From contig NZ_CP048113.1 of the NCBI RefSeq assembly GCF_010093065.1, positions 620,001-684,000 on the forward strand: DNA of 64,000 nucleotides, given 5' to 3'. The notes below the pieces were generated by a model. It saw only the letters and a program-made list of their open reading frames with translations, was not told the origin of the DNA and made no database searches. Positions 35,624 through 45,190 of this stretch are shown one piece after another; within the stretch, counting starts at the first letter, position 1; each line of letters begins with the position of its first letter. The position numbers were made by a program, and so were the translations under genes. This DNA comes from Chitinophaga agri (GTDB lineage: Bacteria; Bacteroidota; Bacteroidia; Chitinophagales; Chitinophagaceae).

Positions 35624-37978
35624 TCACTCTGTTCTGATACTCTTCAGCGGATTGCCTATTGCTGCTTTCACCGACTGGTGCGCAATGGTAAACGCTGCTA
35701 TTGCAATGGAACATCCCAGGGCAATAAGGAAGATGCCGGGACCCAGCGTAATATGATAGGCAAAATTTCCCAGCCAGTTATGCATGAGATAGTAGGACAG
35801 CGGTGTCGCCACCAGGAAGGCGACGGCGATCAATGTGATGAACTCTTTCCCTAACAGGGTAACAATATCAGCAGGCGTTGCGCCCATTATCTTTCTGATG
35901 CCCACCTCCTTATTGCGCTGTACAGCAGAGAAGGCAACGAGTCCGTAGAGCCCCAGACACCCGATCACGATCGCCAGTATGGAAAAAATCCTATACGCTG
36001 TAAAGAGCTTCTCTTCCTGCTGATATAATGAAGCAATGTGATTATCCATAAATTCGTAAGAGAATAGTTCATCGGGGAAAGTAGCGGACCAAATCTTTTC
36101 TATCTGTGCAACGGTGTTATGCATCCCTTTAGGATAGAGCCTTACACTGACGACGTCCGTTCTGCGGGCGAAATCTGTCATGACCAGCGGTCTTCTTTCC
36201 TTGTGTTTGGATTCACTCTGGAAGTCCTGTATTACGCCATTGATGGTGACTTTATCCCCGGCGAACTCGATATTCATGCCGACGGCTTCTTCCGGTTTAT
36301 GTATGTTCAGTTTACGCAACAGTGCCTCGTTCACGACCACCTGCCTGAGTGAATCTTTATCTCTTAAGTGAGATACGTTTGTACCCGCCAGCAGTTGAAT
36401 ATGATAGAATGGGATATAGTTTTCGTCAATGAATTTCACTTCTGTTACATCTTCATCTACCATCCCTTTTTCCGGAGATCTGAATGGTGCAAAGTTATTG
36501 TTATAGGAAGGGGCACTGGAAGAGAAGGTCATCTCCTTAATACCGGAGATACTTTTTAGCTGCTGTTCCAGTACGTCCTTTTTCTGCATATCCTCTACCG
36601 GAAAACTCACCACTGCTTCCTTATCAAATCCCAGGTCCTGGTTCTTGAAGAAGTCCATTTGCCGTGCTACTACCAGTGTGCCGATGATCAGTACCTGTGA
36701 TACCAGGAACTGTACAAATACCAGTGATTTACGGAGGCTAAGCCCGCCAGATGGCTGTCTGGTAACACCTTTCATGCTCAGCACCGGCTGGAAGGAGGAT
36801 TGTACGAATGCGGGATAAAGACCGGCTAACAGAATGATCACTATTGCGAGTAGCAGTAACAGGGCATATACCACCGGCTGATTCAATTGTTCGATACCGA
36901 TACGCACATTCAGTAAAGCGGCGACGCTGGGTAATGCAAGATAGGCGAGGACCAGACCCGCCAATACCGTGATGAAAACCAGTATGGCTGTTTCTCCGAG
37001 GAATTGCCTGATCAGTTGTGTATGCGTGGCCCCCAGTACCTTTCTTACACCGGTTTCCCTGGCACGCTTCACCGCCTGCGCCGTGGCCAGGTTAATGAAG
37101 TTGATACAGGCCGTGATGATAATAAATGCCGCGATGGCGATCAGCGCAAGATAGGTAGTGCGGGAAGTGGTTGCACTCTGAATATAACGCTGGTCAAAAT
37201 GAATATCTTTTAAAGGTTGTAATGGCATCTCTGCACCTGCTGCAATGTCTGCACCCCAGTTGTCTTTGATAAAAGGTTTCATACGAACCTGTAACTTACT
37301 GACGTCAAAGCCAGGAGGCGTAACAATGAATGTCTCACCACCCACAATAGCGTAGAATTCCCGCATTGGCCGTTCCATTTCACGTATAATGGTGGCAAAG
37401 GATACCAGTAGGCCGAAGGTCTGGCTGGTATTGGGAGGAAGATCTTTTATGACGCCGGTGACTTTCAGCTGATGCCTGTTGTTCAGGTGTAACACATGCC
37501 CCATAGGGTCCTGTTTATTGAAATATTTGCGGGCAAGACTTTCTGTTAATACCACCGAGTTCGGTTCCAGCAGGGCTGTTTTGGCGTCGCCGCGCAACCA
37601 TTCATAATCGAATACCCGGGTGAAGTACTGGTCGGCATAGGCGTATTCGCTTTCACGATAACGGGCATCTCCTACCTTAACATATGCGTTCGTGTTATGC
37701 CAGTACTGTGTGACCATTTCCAGTTCCGGAAATGACGTACGCATAGCAGGTGCCACAGCGAGAGATACACTGGGGTTGTAATCCAGTGCGTGCAGGGTCA
37801 CCCGGTAGGTCCGTTCTGCCCGCTGGTGGTGCTGGTCGAAGGTCAGCTCGTTTTTAGTGATCAGGAAGATGATCAGACAGGCGGCAATACTGAGGGTCAG
37901 TCCGACCATATTCAGTACAGCATAGTTGAGATTGCGTCTCAGGTTCCTGATAGCAACGGTGAAATAATTCCTGAACAT
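35624..37978 (-). CDS. ABC transporter permease, FtsX/MacB type
   Basis: From the ATG at 37978 (MFRNYFTVAIRNLRRN) the product is 784 residues; a longer frame back to 38014 adds an unlikely leader. An N-terminal membrane segment (about 21-42), a large MacB-like periplasmic domain (about 43-280), three membrane segments, a second periplasmic domain and three more segments at the C terminus (with VQRNKEVGIRKIMGATPADIV) form the double FtsX layout usual in Bacteroidota. Such permeases work with a separate ATPase in export of antimicrobials, lipoproteins or in stress signalling. No ATPase gene is adjacent, so it is an orphan permease here. Confidence 0.9.
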   Translation of the reverse strand: MFRNYFTVAIRNLRRNLNYAVLNMVGLTLSIAACLIIFLITKNELTFDQHHQRAERTYRVTLHALDYNPSVSLAVAPAMRTSFPELEMVTQYWHNTNAYVKVGDARYRESEYAYADQYFTRVFDYEWLRGDAKTALLEPNSVVLTESLARKYFNKQDPMGHVLHLNNRHQLKVTGVIKDLPPNTSQTFGLLVSFATIIREMERPMREFYAIVGGETFIVTPPGFDVSKLQVRMKPFIKDNWGADIAAGAEMPLQPLKDIHFDQRYIQSATTSRTTYLALIAIAAFIIITACINFINLATAQAVKRARETGVRKVLGATHTQLIRQFLGETAILVFITVLAGLVLAYLALPSVAALLNVRIGIEQLNQPVVYALLLLLAIVIILLAGLYPAFVQSSFQPVLSMKGVTRQPSGGLSLRKSLVFVQFLVSQVLIIGTLVVARQMDFFKNQDLGFDKEAVVSFPVEDMQKKDVLEQQLKSISGIKEMTFSSSAPSYNNNFAPFRSPEKGMVDEDVTEVKFIDENYIPFYHIQLLAGTNVSHLRDKDSLRQVVVNEALLRKLNIHKPEEAVGMNIEFAGDKVTINGVIQDFQSESKHKERRPLVMTDFARRTDVVSVRLYPKGMHNTVAQIEKIWSATFPDELFSYEFMDNHIASLYQQEEKLFTAYRIFSILAIVIGCLGLYGLVAFSAVQRNKEVGIRKIMGATPADIVTLLGKEFITLIAVAFLVATPLSYYLMHNWLGNFAYHITLGPGIFLIALGCSIAIAAFTIAHQSVKAAIGNPLKSIRTE

Positions 37979-38439
37979 AAGGATACGTTTAGATAATGGG
38001 TGCTCCCATGCCATACAAAGGCGGTGCCATCACACGAGGGTGCTGAAAAACAATGCGTTGTAAATGATAAGGGCTGTGCAGGTGTTCGCTTTCAAAGTAA
38101 CCGGCGTTCACTTCCGGACGTTTTTACCGCGGCGTTTCGCACAGCATGTCTTTGTCCAGTAAAAAGAAGCAATTCCGGACAGCCTGGTCAAATGATATGA
38201 ACTTGTTCCATTCCTGCACAATGGCGCCAAATGTACAGCTTTAAATGTCAGACGACGATCGGTTCATTGTGACAGATTCTGTTGCGGATTGATCAGCCAG
38301 TGTTTGCTAACCTGGACACAACCGGCGTCGCTACTGCGATAAGATATTTCCAACCTGAAACATGGAAAGATTTTTTTGAGATGGAGACTCATCTTACTAA
38401 TTAAACAGTAATTTACACCCTCTTAAAATTGACTTTCAT
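37979..38439. other. Divergent intergenic region between ABC permease and cobW
   Basis: This 461-bp gap holds the promoters of two divergent genes. On the minus strand TACATTTG (38228-38235 on the plus strand as its complement) fits the TAnnTTTG box about 245 bp upstream of the permease. No cobalamin riboswitch signature was found upstream of cobW. Confidence 0.4.
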
Positions 38440-39486
38440 ATGGCTTCAAAAATCCCGGTTACAATCATTACTGGATTCCTGGGTTCCGGTAAGACGACGT
38501 TAATCCGCAACCTCATTCAAAATGCCAACGGGCGCAGACTGGCTGTTATTGTCAACGAGTTTGGTGAAATGGGCATTGACGGGGAGATCCTGAAATCATG
38601 CTGCTCTAATGAAGAAGATGTACTGGAGCTCAATAATGGCTGTCTTTGCTGTACGGTACAGGAAGAATTCCTGCCTGTAATGCTGCAGCTGATGGAGCGT
38701 AAAGATACCATTGATCATATTATCATAGAGACTTCCGGTCTGGCATTGCCAAAGCCATTACTGCATGCATTCAACTGGCCGGAGCTGAAACCACAGATCA
38801 CAGTAGACGCGGTAGTAACGGTAGTGGACGTAGTAGGACAGGCAACGGGTGAGATCTGTGACAGGGAACGCGTACAGGCGCAACGCCTGGCGGATGACTC
38901 GCTTGATCACGAGACTCCGATCGAAGAACTGTTCGAAGATCAGCTCTCCTGCGCTGACCTCGTAGTGATGACGAAGAAAGACCTCGTAGATGAGACCCAA
39001 TATGAGGAAGTACGTAACATCATCGCCGGCAAGGTACGTCCGGATGTGAAGATGGTCGCTGCTGCTAACGGTGTATTGTCCGCAGACATCCTTTTAGGCG
39101 TGAATGCCGCTGCTGAAAATGACCTGGACAGCCGTCACTCTCATCACGAAGAAGATCATGCCAATGGCCTGGACCATCACCACGATGATGATATCGACTC
39201 TGTAGTCGTGGACATTACTGCGCCGCATACACCTGAAACCCTGATAGAAGCACTGAAGGAACTCATCGAAACATATGAGATATACCGTATCAAAGGTTTT
39301 ATCGACGTACCGGGTAAGCCGATGCGTCTCGTACTGCAGGGTGTATCCAACCGTTTCGATCATTACTTTGACCGTAAATGGAAAGACGGAGAAACCCGTA
39401 AAACCAGCCTGGTGGTCATCGGTGACGAATTACATGACAAGGACCTGGCCGCTATCATCAATGAAAAACTGACTGTAGTCAGCTAA
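38440..39486 (+). CDS. cobW: CobW/COG0523-family metal-handling GTPase
   Basis: The 348-residue protein has the G1 P-loop GFLGSGKTT (about residues 11-19), the metal-binding GCLCC (CxCC) motif, TKKD for guanine binding, and a histidine-rich loop (HSHHEEDHANGLDHHHDDD, about 227-245) before the C-terminal CobW domain. COG0523 GTPases deliver or insert metals such as cobalt, zinc or nickel. The cobN gene follows 8 bp later, so a role in supplying cobalt to the chelatase is likely. It is cytoplasmic and intact. The exact metal cannot be fixed from sequence alone. Confidence 0.92.
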   Translation: MASKIPVTIITGFLGSGKTTLIRNLIQNANGRRLAVIVNEFGEMGIDGEILKSCCSNEEDVLELNNGCLCCTVQEEFLPVMLQLMERKDTIDHIIIETSGLALPKPLLHAFNWPELKPQITVDAVVTVVDVVGQATGEICDRERVQAQRLADDSLDHETPIEELFEDQLSCADLVVMTKKDLVDETQYEEVRNIIAGKVRPDVKMVAAANGVLSADILLGVNAAAENDLDSRHSHHEEDHANGLDHHHDDDIDSVVVDITAPHTPETLIEALKELIETYEIYRIKGFIDVPGKPMRLVLQGVSNRFDHYFDRKWKDGETRKTSLVVIGDELHDKDLAAIINEKLTVVS

Positions 39487-39494
39487 TCTCTTAC

Positions 39495-42400
39495 ATGCAC
39501 CTTATTCCAACTATTCCGGGAGGATGGAACCCTAATGGCGAAGGGGTGTTCCATATACAGCAACAACCGGGTGATATCATCTTCCTGTCAGCCGCTGACA
39601 CGGAAATACACTCGCTGAACAATGCCTACAGAACGCTGCATGCGTCAGCTGATGCTGGACAAACCCTGCCTTCACTACGTATTGCGAACCTGGTCTATCT
39701 GAAACAGGAGCTGACCATAGACAAATACGTGGAAGAAGTCATCAGTAATGCGAAGCTGGTCATCTGTCGTTTCCTCGGAGGGAAGAGTTATTATCCTTAC
39801 CTCTTTGAGGCGGTCAGCATTGCCTGTGAATTAAAGAAGATCCCTGTTCTCTTCCTCCCGGGATATGATGTACCCGACGTAGAGCTGCTTAACAGCTCTA
39901 CTGCCGATGTACATGTCGCTGATATGGTATGGAAATACCTGTGCGCCGGTGGCAAACAGAACCATGTCAGTTGTCTGTGTTACCTGTTCCGTACTTTCTT
40001 TGATCTGCCCTATGCCATAGTTCTTCCCAGCCGTTTGCCGGACCTGTTCCTGTTTCATCCGGAACGGGGGATTATCCCACAGGGGGAAGAGCATACTGCT
40101 GGTAGTCGGACGCAGAGGAATGCGGTGATACTCGTGTATCAGACGCATTACCTGGCAGATAACCTGGAGCCGGTATACTATCTGGCGGACAAGCTGAGAC
40201 AGGAACATATACATCCTGTGATTGCCTTTGTCAGCAACCTGAGGGATCAGGCGATCTGTGATGAATTGTCCGACCTGTTGCAACATAAGACAGGTGCGCT
40301 GATCGATGTGATGATCAATACCACCAGTTTCTCAATCAGGTCCCTGCTGGATACAACTGACGAACAGTTCATTTTCAGGAAAATGGATGTCCCTGTCATT
40401 CAGGCCATTTTTGCTTCCTGTACCAGGGAGGTGTGGGAAGAGAACCTTTTCGGACTTACACCTACGGACGTAGCCATGAATATTGCCCTGCCGGAAATAG
40501 ACGGACGTATCATCACGACTGCGGTATCGTTCAAGTCGTCCGAGGGAAGGGATGAACTTACCGACTCAGACATCCTGAAGTATACAACACATGAAGAAGG
40601 TTGTGCTTTCGTGGTCGCTTTCGTGAAACGCTGGATAGCCATTCGCTGTAAGAATAACCGGGATAAACGTGTCGCCCTCATTATGCCGAACTATCCGAAC
40701 AAGGACAGCCGGCTGGCCAATGGGGTCGGACTGGACACACCTGCCAGCATTGTAGAGATACTGCAGGCCATGAGATCGGCCGGCTATGCCCTGGGGAATT
40801 TTATTCCTGCGGATAGCAGTGAGCTGATCACACTCATCACCCACTACATCACCAACGATACTGATACTACTTTACACAGACCGTATCAGGTCAGTCTTTC
40901 AAAAGATGCTTTCTATCAGGCATATGACGCATTGGCGCCTGCCCTGAAAGAAAAGATCACGGCACAATGGGGCCAACCGGAAGACTCGCCTCATTTTAAC
41001 CAGGATGGGTTTATCATCCCCGGTTTCCTGTTAGGCAACACCTTCGTCAGTATTCAGCCTGCACGTGGGTACAACCAGGATATCAAAGCCATCTATCACT
41101 CACCCGACCTGCCACCTACATACGGGTACCTTGCCTATTACTTCTGGGTCAACTATGTTTTCGCTGCTGATGCCGTTGTGCACGTAGGTAAACATGGTAA
41201 CCTGGAATGGCTGCCCGGCAAGAGTGTAGCACTGAGTAAGGCATCCTGTTTCCCTGCGGTACTGCTGGAGCCTATCCCGCACTTCTATCCGTTTATCGTG
41301 AATGATCCCGGAGAAGGTACACAGGCGAAGCGGAGGAATCATGCGATCATCATCGATCACCTGATACCACCGATGACCCGGGCGGAAAGTTATGGTGTGC
41401 TGACTAAACTGGAACACCTTATCGATGAATATTACGATGCATATAGTGTAGACCCGAAGAGAACCGCGGTGATCAGGACGCAGATCAGGCAGCTGGTGAA
41501 GGAAGCTAATCTGGAAACAGACCTCCAGGCCTCGGTGAAAGATATTGATGAACTGCTGGTAAAACTGGACGGCTATCTCTGTGAACTGAAAGAAGCACAG
41601 ATCAGGGACGGACTGCACATCCTGGGTAAAGTACCGGCAGGTGAACAGCTGATCGACCTGATGGTAGCGTTGCATCGTATACCGGTGAATGGCAGGATGG
41701 GGATTACACAGGCACTGGCGAAAGATCACCAGCTGGAAATTGATCCGCTGCACTGCGACTATCAGGTGCCCTTCGCCGCGGAAGGTGCGGACAGCGTGTT
41801 CCTGGCCTGTCGTCACAACGGCGACGTCGTAGAAGTGCTGGAGGCCATGGCAAGAGATACCATGAAAGCGGCGCTATTCAGAGATGGCGCCATCCCACAG
41901 ACGCCGCATGTAAAAGAACTATGTGCATTTATCATAGCAGATACTTTGCCCAAAGTACTGCAAACAACCGAAGAGATCAGCAACCTGCTGCACGGACTTA
42001 ATGGTGGATATGTGCCGTCCGGTAGCTCGGGAGCGCCTACACGGGGCAGACTGGATGTATTGCCCACCGGCAGGAACTTCTATTCGGTTGATGTACGTGC
42101 CATCCCGACTCAGACGGCCTATGATCTCGGCGTGAAGAGCGCCCGGCTCATCATCGACCGGTATATGCAGGAGCATGGCGATTATCCGGAGACGATCGGA
42201 CTCTCCGTTTGGGGTACTTCCACCATGCGCACCGGTGGCGATGACATTGCGCAGGCCCTGGCATTGATGGGCGTGAAACCTGTATGGCAGAAAGCGAACA
42301 GGCGTGTCAGTGACTTTGAGATCATCCCGCTGATCCTGCTAAGACGCCCGCGTGTAGATGTGATGCTGCGGATCTCCGGTTTCTTCCGGGATGCATTTCC

Positions 42401-43256
42401 GGATGTGATCTCCCTGTTTAATGCGGCAGTAGAAAAGGTCGCGCAACTGGATGAACCGTTCGAACAGAATCCTGTCCGGAAGCGCTTCATACAGGAGAAG
42501 CAGGAATGGCAGGCCAAAGGACTGGAAGAGCAGAAGGCGCATAAGCGTGCTTTATTCAGGGTATTCGGTTCCAAGCCTGGTGCGTATGGGGCGGGCTTAC
42601 AGGCCGTGATCGATGAAAAGAACTGGCAGTCCAGGGAAGATCTGGCCAAAGTATATATCAACTGGAGCGGATATGCTTATGGCGCTGACCGTATTGGTGA
42701 ATCGGCGCATGAAGTATTTGAGAAGCGCTTGTCGGATATGCAGATCGTCATGCATAACCAGGATAACCGGGAGCATGACATCCTGGACTCCGACGACTAC
42801 TATCAGTTCCAGGGCGGTATGGCAAATGCCGTGCAGTCAGTCAAAGGTGAGCAGCCTGCTATTTATTTCGGCGATCATGCCCGTCCCGGGAACCCGAAAG
42901 TCAAATCGCTAAAGGAGGAACTCCTGAAAGTATATCGTTCGCGTGTTGTCAATCCGAAGTGGATCGCCGGTGTAAAGCGCCACGGCTACAAAGGGGCGTT
43001 TGAAATGGCTGCTACCATGGATTATCTGTTTGCGTATGATGCGACCACCGACCTGGTGGACGACTTTATGTACGAAGGCATCACACAGGAATATCTTTTC
43101 AATGAGGAGAACCGCCAGTTCATAGAACAGGTCAATCCGTGGGCACTGAAAGATATGACAGAGCGTATGCTGGAAGCGATCCAGCGTGGCATGTGGAAGC
43201 AACCCGGCAAGGATACGCTGGAACGCCTGCAGCAACTATTTGTGGACCACGAATAA
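39495..43256 (+). CDS. cobN: Cobaltochelatase large subunit CobN
   Basis: The 1253-residue length and the CobN/magnesium-chelatase H domain match the large subunit of the ATP-dependent late cobalt chelatase. Visible family segments include VHVGKHGNLEWLPGKSVALS, GVLTKLEHLIDEYYDAYSVDP, GLSVWGTSTMRTGGDDIAQALALMGVKPVW and WSGYAYG. CobN binds hydrogenobyrinic acid a,c-diamide and inserts cobalt with two AAA/VWA partner subunits, which here are encoded at 46945-48644. CobN-like homologues also act on heme in some Bacteroidota (HmuS); the cobW neighbour and the B12 island favour cobalt. It converges with the adenosyltransferase gene, leaving only 2 bp between stop codons. Confidence 0.93.
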   Translation: MHLIPTIPGGWNPNGEGVFHIQQQPGDIIFLSAADTEIHSLNNAYRTLHASADAGQTLPSLRIANLVYLKQELTIDKYVEEVISNAKLVICRFLGGKSYYPYLFEAVSIACELKKIPVLFLPGYDVPDVELLNSSTADVHVADMVWKYLCAGGKQNHVSCLCYLFRTFFDLPYAIVLPSRLPDLFLFHPERGIIPQGEEHTAGSRTQRNAVILVYQTHYLADNLEPVYYLADKLRQEHIHPVIAFVSNLRDQAICDELSDLLQHKTGALIDVMINTTSFSIRSLLDTTDEQFIFRKMDVPVIQAIFASCTREVWEENLFGLTPTDVAMNIALPEIDGRIITTAVSFKSSEGRDELTDSDILKYTTHEEGCAFVVAFVKRWIAIRCKNNRDKRVALIMPNYPNKDSRLANGVGLDTPASIVEILQAMRSAGYALGNFIPADSSELITLITHYITNDTDTTLHRPYQVSLSKDAFYQAYDALAPALKEKITAQWGQPEDSPHFNQDGFIIPGFLLGNTFVSIQPARGYNQDIKAIYHSPDLPPTYGYLAYYFWVNYVFAADAVVHVGKHGNLEWLPGKSVALSKASCFPAVLLEPIPHFYPFIVNDPGEGTQAKRRNHAIIIDHLIPPMTRAESYGVLTKLEHLIDEYYDAYSVDPKRTAVIRTQIRQLVKEANLETDLQASVKDIDELLVKLDGYLCELKEAQIRDGLHILGKVPAGEQLIDLMVALHRIPVNGRMGITQALAKDHQLEIDPLHCDYQVPFAAEGADSVFLACRHNGDVVEVLEAMARDTMKAALFRDGAIPQTPHVKELCAFIIADTLPKVLQTTEEISNLLHGLNGGYVPSGSSGAPTRGRLDVLPTGRNFYSVDVRAIPTQTAYDLGVKSARLIIDRYMQEHGDYPETIGLSVWGTSTMRTGGDDIAQALALMGVKPVWQKANRRVSDFEIIPLILLRRPRVDVMLRISGFFRDAFPDVISLFNAAVEKVAQLDEPFEQNPVRKRFIQEKQEWQAKGLEEQKAHKRALFRVFGSKPGAYGAGLQAVIDEKNWQSREDLAKVYINWSGYAYGADRIGESAHEVFEKRLSDMQIVMHNQDNREHDILDSDDYYQFQGGMANAVQSVKGEQPAIYFGDHARPGNPKVKSLKEELLKVYRSRVVNPKWIAGVKRHGYKGAFEMAATMDYLFAYDATTDLVDDFMYEGITQEYLFNEENRQFIEQVNPWALKDMTERMLEAIQRGMWKQPGKDTLERLQQLFVDHE

Positions 43257-43258
43257 GC

Positions 43259-43837
43259 TTATTCCGGCTGTTTCTTTCTTTTGTAAAGAAACAGCTGCCA
43301 TTTTTCTTCCGCTACACCTGCTTTATCCATCTCAGCACGGGCCATGATAAAGAACAGGTCAGACAGCCGGTTGATGTAGGCCGCGATATAGTCGTCTACA
43401 TGATCCACTTTCATCAGGCTGACCAACAGTCTTTCTCCTCTGCGGATCTGTGTTCTCATCACATGACATAAAGCGGAGATCTCATTTCCTCCGGGCAACA
43501 GGAAATAGTCGGACTTAGTAGTCATAGCTGCTTCCAGTTCATCGATCCACTCTTCGCAGAACGCTGCGCCATCTTCCGGTTTGGGATTGGGATTTTCCTT
43601 TTTACAGTCTGACGGCCTGGCCAGGTGTGACATCATGTCCATCATGTCTTTCTGGATCTTATGCAGCTTAGGCTGCCATTCATGTTCCGGCCCTAATTTC
43701 GCACGCAGTAATCCGATAGTAGAATTTACTTCGTCCAGCGTGCCGTAGCAGTTAACCCTGACATCGTCTTTGTCTACGCGGCTGCCACCAAATAGGGCAG
43801 TCGTTCCTTTATCTCCTTTTCTGGTATATATCTTCAT
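43259..43837 (-). CDS. pduO: PduO-type cob(I)alamin adenosyltransferase
   Basis: The 192-residue protein starts with IYTRKGDKGTTALFGGSRVDKDDVRVNCYGTLDEVNS, the ATP-binding signature of PduO-type adenosyltransferases, and has the C-terminal RRGERLLVSL and NRLSDLFFIMAR segments. It transfers the adenosyl group from ATP to cob(I)yrinic acid a,c-diamide or cob(I)alamin, forming the Co-C bond of coenzyme B12. It is the last gene in the minus-strand island, 44 bp after cobC. The final coding bases contain a hairpin that may also terminate the opposing cobN transcript. Confidence 0.92.
   Translation of the reverse strand: MKIYTRKGDKGTTALFGGSRVDKDDVRVNCYGTLDEVNSTIGLLRAKLGPEHEWQPKLHKIQKDMMDMMSHLARPSDCKKENPNPKPEDGAAFCEEWIDELEAAMTTKSDYFLLPGGNEISALCHVMRTQIRRGERLLVSLMKVDHVDDYIAAYINRLSDLFFIMARAEMDKAGVAEEKWQLFLYKRKKQPE
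43267..43305 (+). terminator. Hairpin in convergent gene end, candidate cobN terminator
   Basis: GCTGTTTCTTT (43267-43277) pairs exactly with AAAGAAACAGC (43285-43295) and is followed by TGCCATTTTT on the plus strand. It lies inside the 3' coding end of the adenosyltransferase, 11 bp after the cobN stop. Codons there are free to differ, so the pairing may be selected. Confidence 0.5.
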
Positions 43838-43881
43838 CTGATTAGGAATGAATAATTACTAATTTATATTGGCTGCGATCA

Positions 43882-44400
43882 TTATGTACGGAACGTGTAG
43901 GTGCCACCGTAATCCACTTTTTCCATCATGATCTGGTTCAATGGAATGTGATTGAACAGGTACATGGCAGCGCGGATGATGCCTGCATGGGTGATGATGA
44001 GTACGCGGCGATGCGACGTAGCGTTTAATTCATCTACGAAATCGGCGAACCTGTTCACCAGTGTCAATAGGGATTCTCCGTTGGGCGGCGCCCGATTGAT
44101 ATAGTCTTCCATCCACGGGTCAAGTTCCTGCCGGTCGATGTCGTCCCACTTTCTGCCTTCCCAGTCTCCGAAATGAAGTTCCATCAGCCGTGGATCGGTA
44201 TGATGGCCGGGAGCGATAGCGGCGGCCAGTAGTTGACAGCGGCGCAGCGGACTACTATACACGGCGTCATACTCAGGCAGGTGTTTGATGATGCCCGCAT
44301 GTATAATGGCATAGTCTGCCGGCAGGGGTACATCTGTCTGCCCATAGTTAGTGCCTTCGGGATAGTCAGGTTTGATATGTCGGATCAGATGTAATTCCAT
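43882..44400 (-). CDS. cobC: Alpha-ribazole phosphatase CobC
   Basis: The 172-residue histidine-phosphatase-family protein has the N-terminal catalytic LIRH (followed by IKP in place of the common G), the SSPLRRCQLLA motif, the ELHFGDWEGRKWDDI segment and the second catalytic histidine in IITHAGIIR. CobC-type enzymes remove the 5' phosphate of alpha-ribazole or adenosylcobalamin phosphate. Family and operon position (overlapping cobS by 16 bp) agree. Start at the ATG at 44400. Confidence 0.88.
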   Translation of the reverse strand: MELHLIRHIKPDYPEGTNYGQTDVPLPADYAIIHAGIIKHLPEYDAVYSSPLRRCQLLAAAIAPGHHTDPRLMELHFGDWEGRKWDDIDRQELDPWMEDYINRAPPNGESLLTLVNRFADFVDELNATSHRRVLIITHAGIIRAAMYLFNHIPLNQIMMEKVDYGGTYTFRT

Positions 44401-45188
44401 ATAGCGAGGATACCCATGTAAAAAACGAGTTCATTGAGTTGTTGTGTGGCACCCAGGCAATCTCCTGTATAACCATTGATCCATTTACGGAAGTAGCGTG
44501 ACAGATAGATGGTCAGTAACGCGCACGGAAGAATGACCAGTAGCAGCCACACTGAATGATGAAAGACAGTGATCAGCAGTGTCAGCGGAACCAGGCCGGT
44601 AATATTGGCCAGTATAAAACCCGGCCAGCTGATCCTTGTGGCCAGTGGTTTGCTTTTGGATGTACTGTCGTCTTCCCGGGAATAGGCCATAAAGCGCAGC
44701 AGGTATACGGGCATGGTACGGCTGTATGCGTGAGCAGCTACATAGAGCAGGCAGAAAGGCAGCAGCTGCGTATGGATCATCAGGAGTGCGAGCTTGGCCA
44801 GCAGACAAACTTTCAGCAGCAGGGTCACAATCAGTGCGATCACACCGAAAGCGCCTACGCGGGAGTCTTTCATGATCTCCAGGATGCGCTGTTTGGTCCA
44901 GCCACCACCGAAGCCATCTGCGACATCCGCCAGACCGTCTTCATGAAAAGCGCCGGTGGTGAGCAGTGTGGCGATCAGCGAGATAATGACAGCTGTGAAG
45001 ATATCTTTGAAGAGTGCATGTGCGCCGGCGAAAAAAGCTGCGCCAATAAGACCAACAACGATACCTACCATCGGGAAGTACCGGCTGGAACTGTTCAGAT
45101 CAGCAGTGTTATGGTCAATACGTGACGGCACCGGTATACGGGTGAAGAACATCAGTGCAGTCAGAAATATGCGGACCTCCTTTTTCAT
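44385..45188 (-). CDS. cobS: Adenosylcobinamide-GDP ribazoletransferase CobS
   Basis: The 267-residue integral membrane protein has about six or seven hydrophobic segments and the conserved FHEDGLADVADGFGGG motif with nearby KDSRVGAFG. CobS joins alpha-ribazole to adenosylcobinamide-GDP to make cobalamin at the membrane. It overlaps the downstream cobC start by 16 bp and follows cobT by 2 bp, so all three are probably one transcript with coupled translation. Confidence 0.95.
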   Translation of the reverse strand: MKKEVRIFLTALMFFTRIPVPSRIDHNTADLNSSSRYFPMVGIVVGLIGAAFFAGAHALFKDIFTAVIISLIATLLTTGAFHEDGLADVADGFGGGWTKQRILEIMKDSRVGAFGVIALIVTLLLKVCLLAKLALLMIHTQLLPFCLLYVAAHAYSRTMPVYLLRFMAYSREDDSTSKSKPLATRISWPGFILANITGLVPLTLLITVFHHSVWLLLVILPCALLTIYLSRYFRKWINGYTGDCLGATQQLNELVFYMGILAIWNYI

Positions 45189-45190
45189 AC

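Noticed and set aside
38015..38439. Possible cobalamin riboswitch upstream of cobW
   Set aside because: The conserved blocks (GCCACTG box, AAAGGGAA, GACCTGCC end) are not present on the plus strand in this gap.
39495..43256. CobN-like protein as a heme-acting HmuS homologue
   Set aside because: There are no hmu neighbours; cobW and a full B12 island surround it, so cobalt chelatase is the better call. Phylogeny could reverse this.
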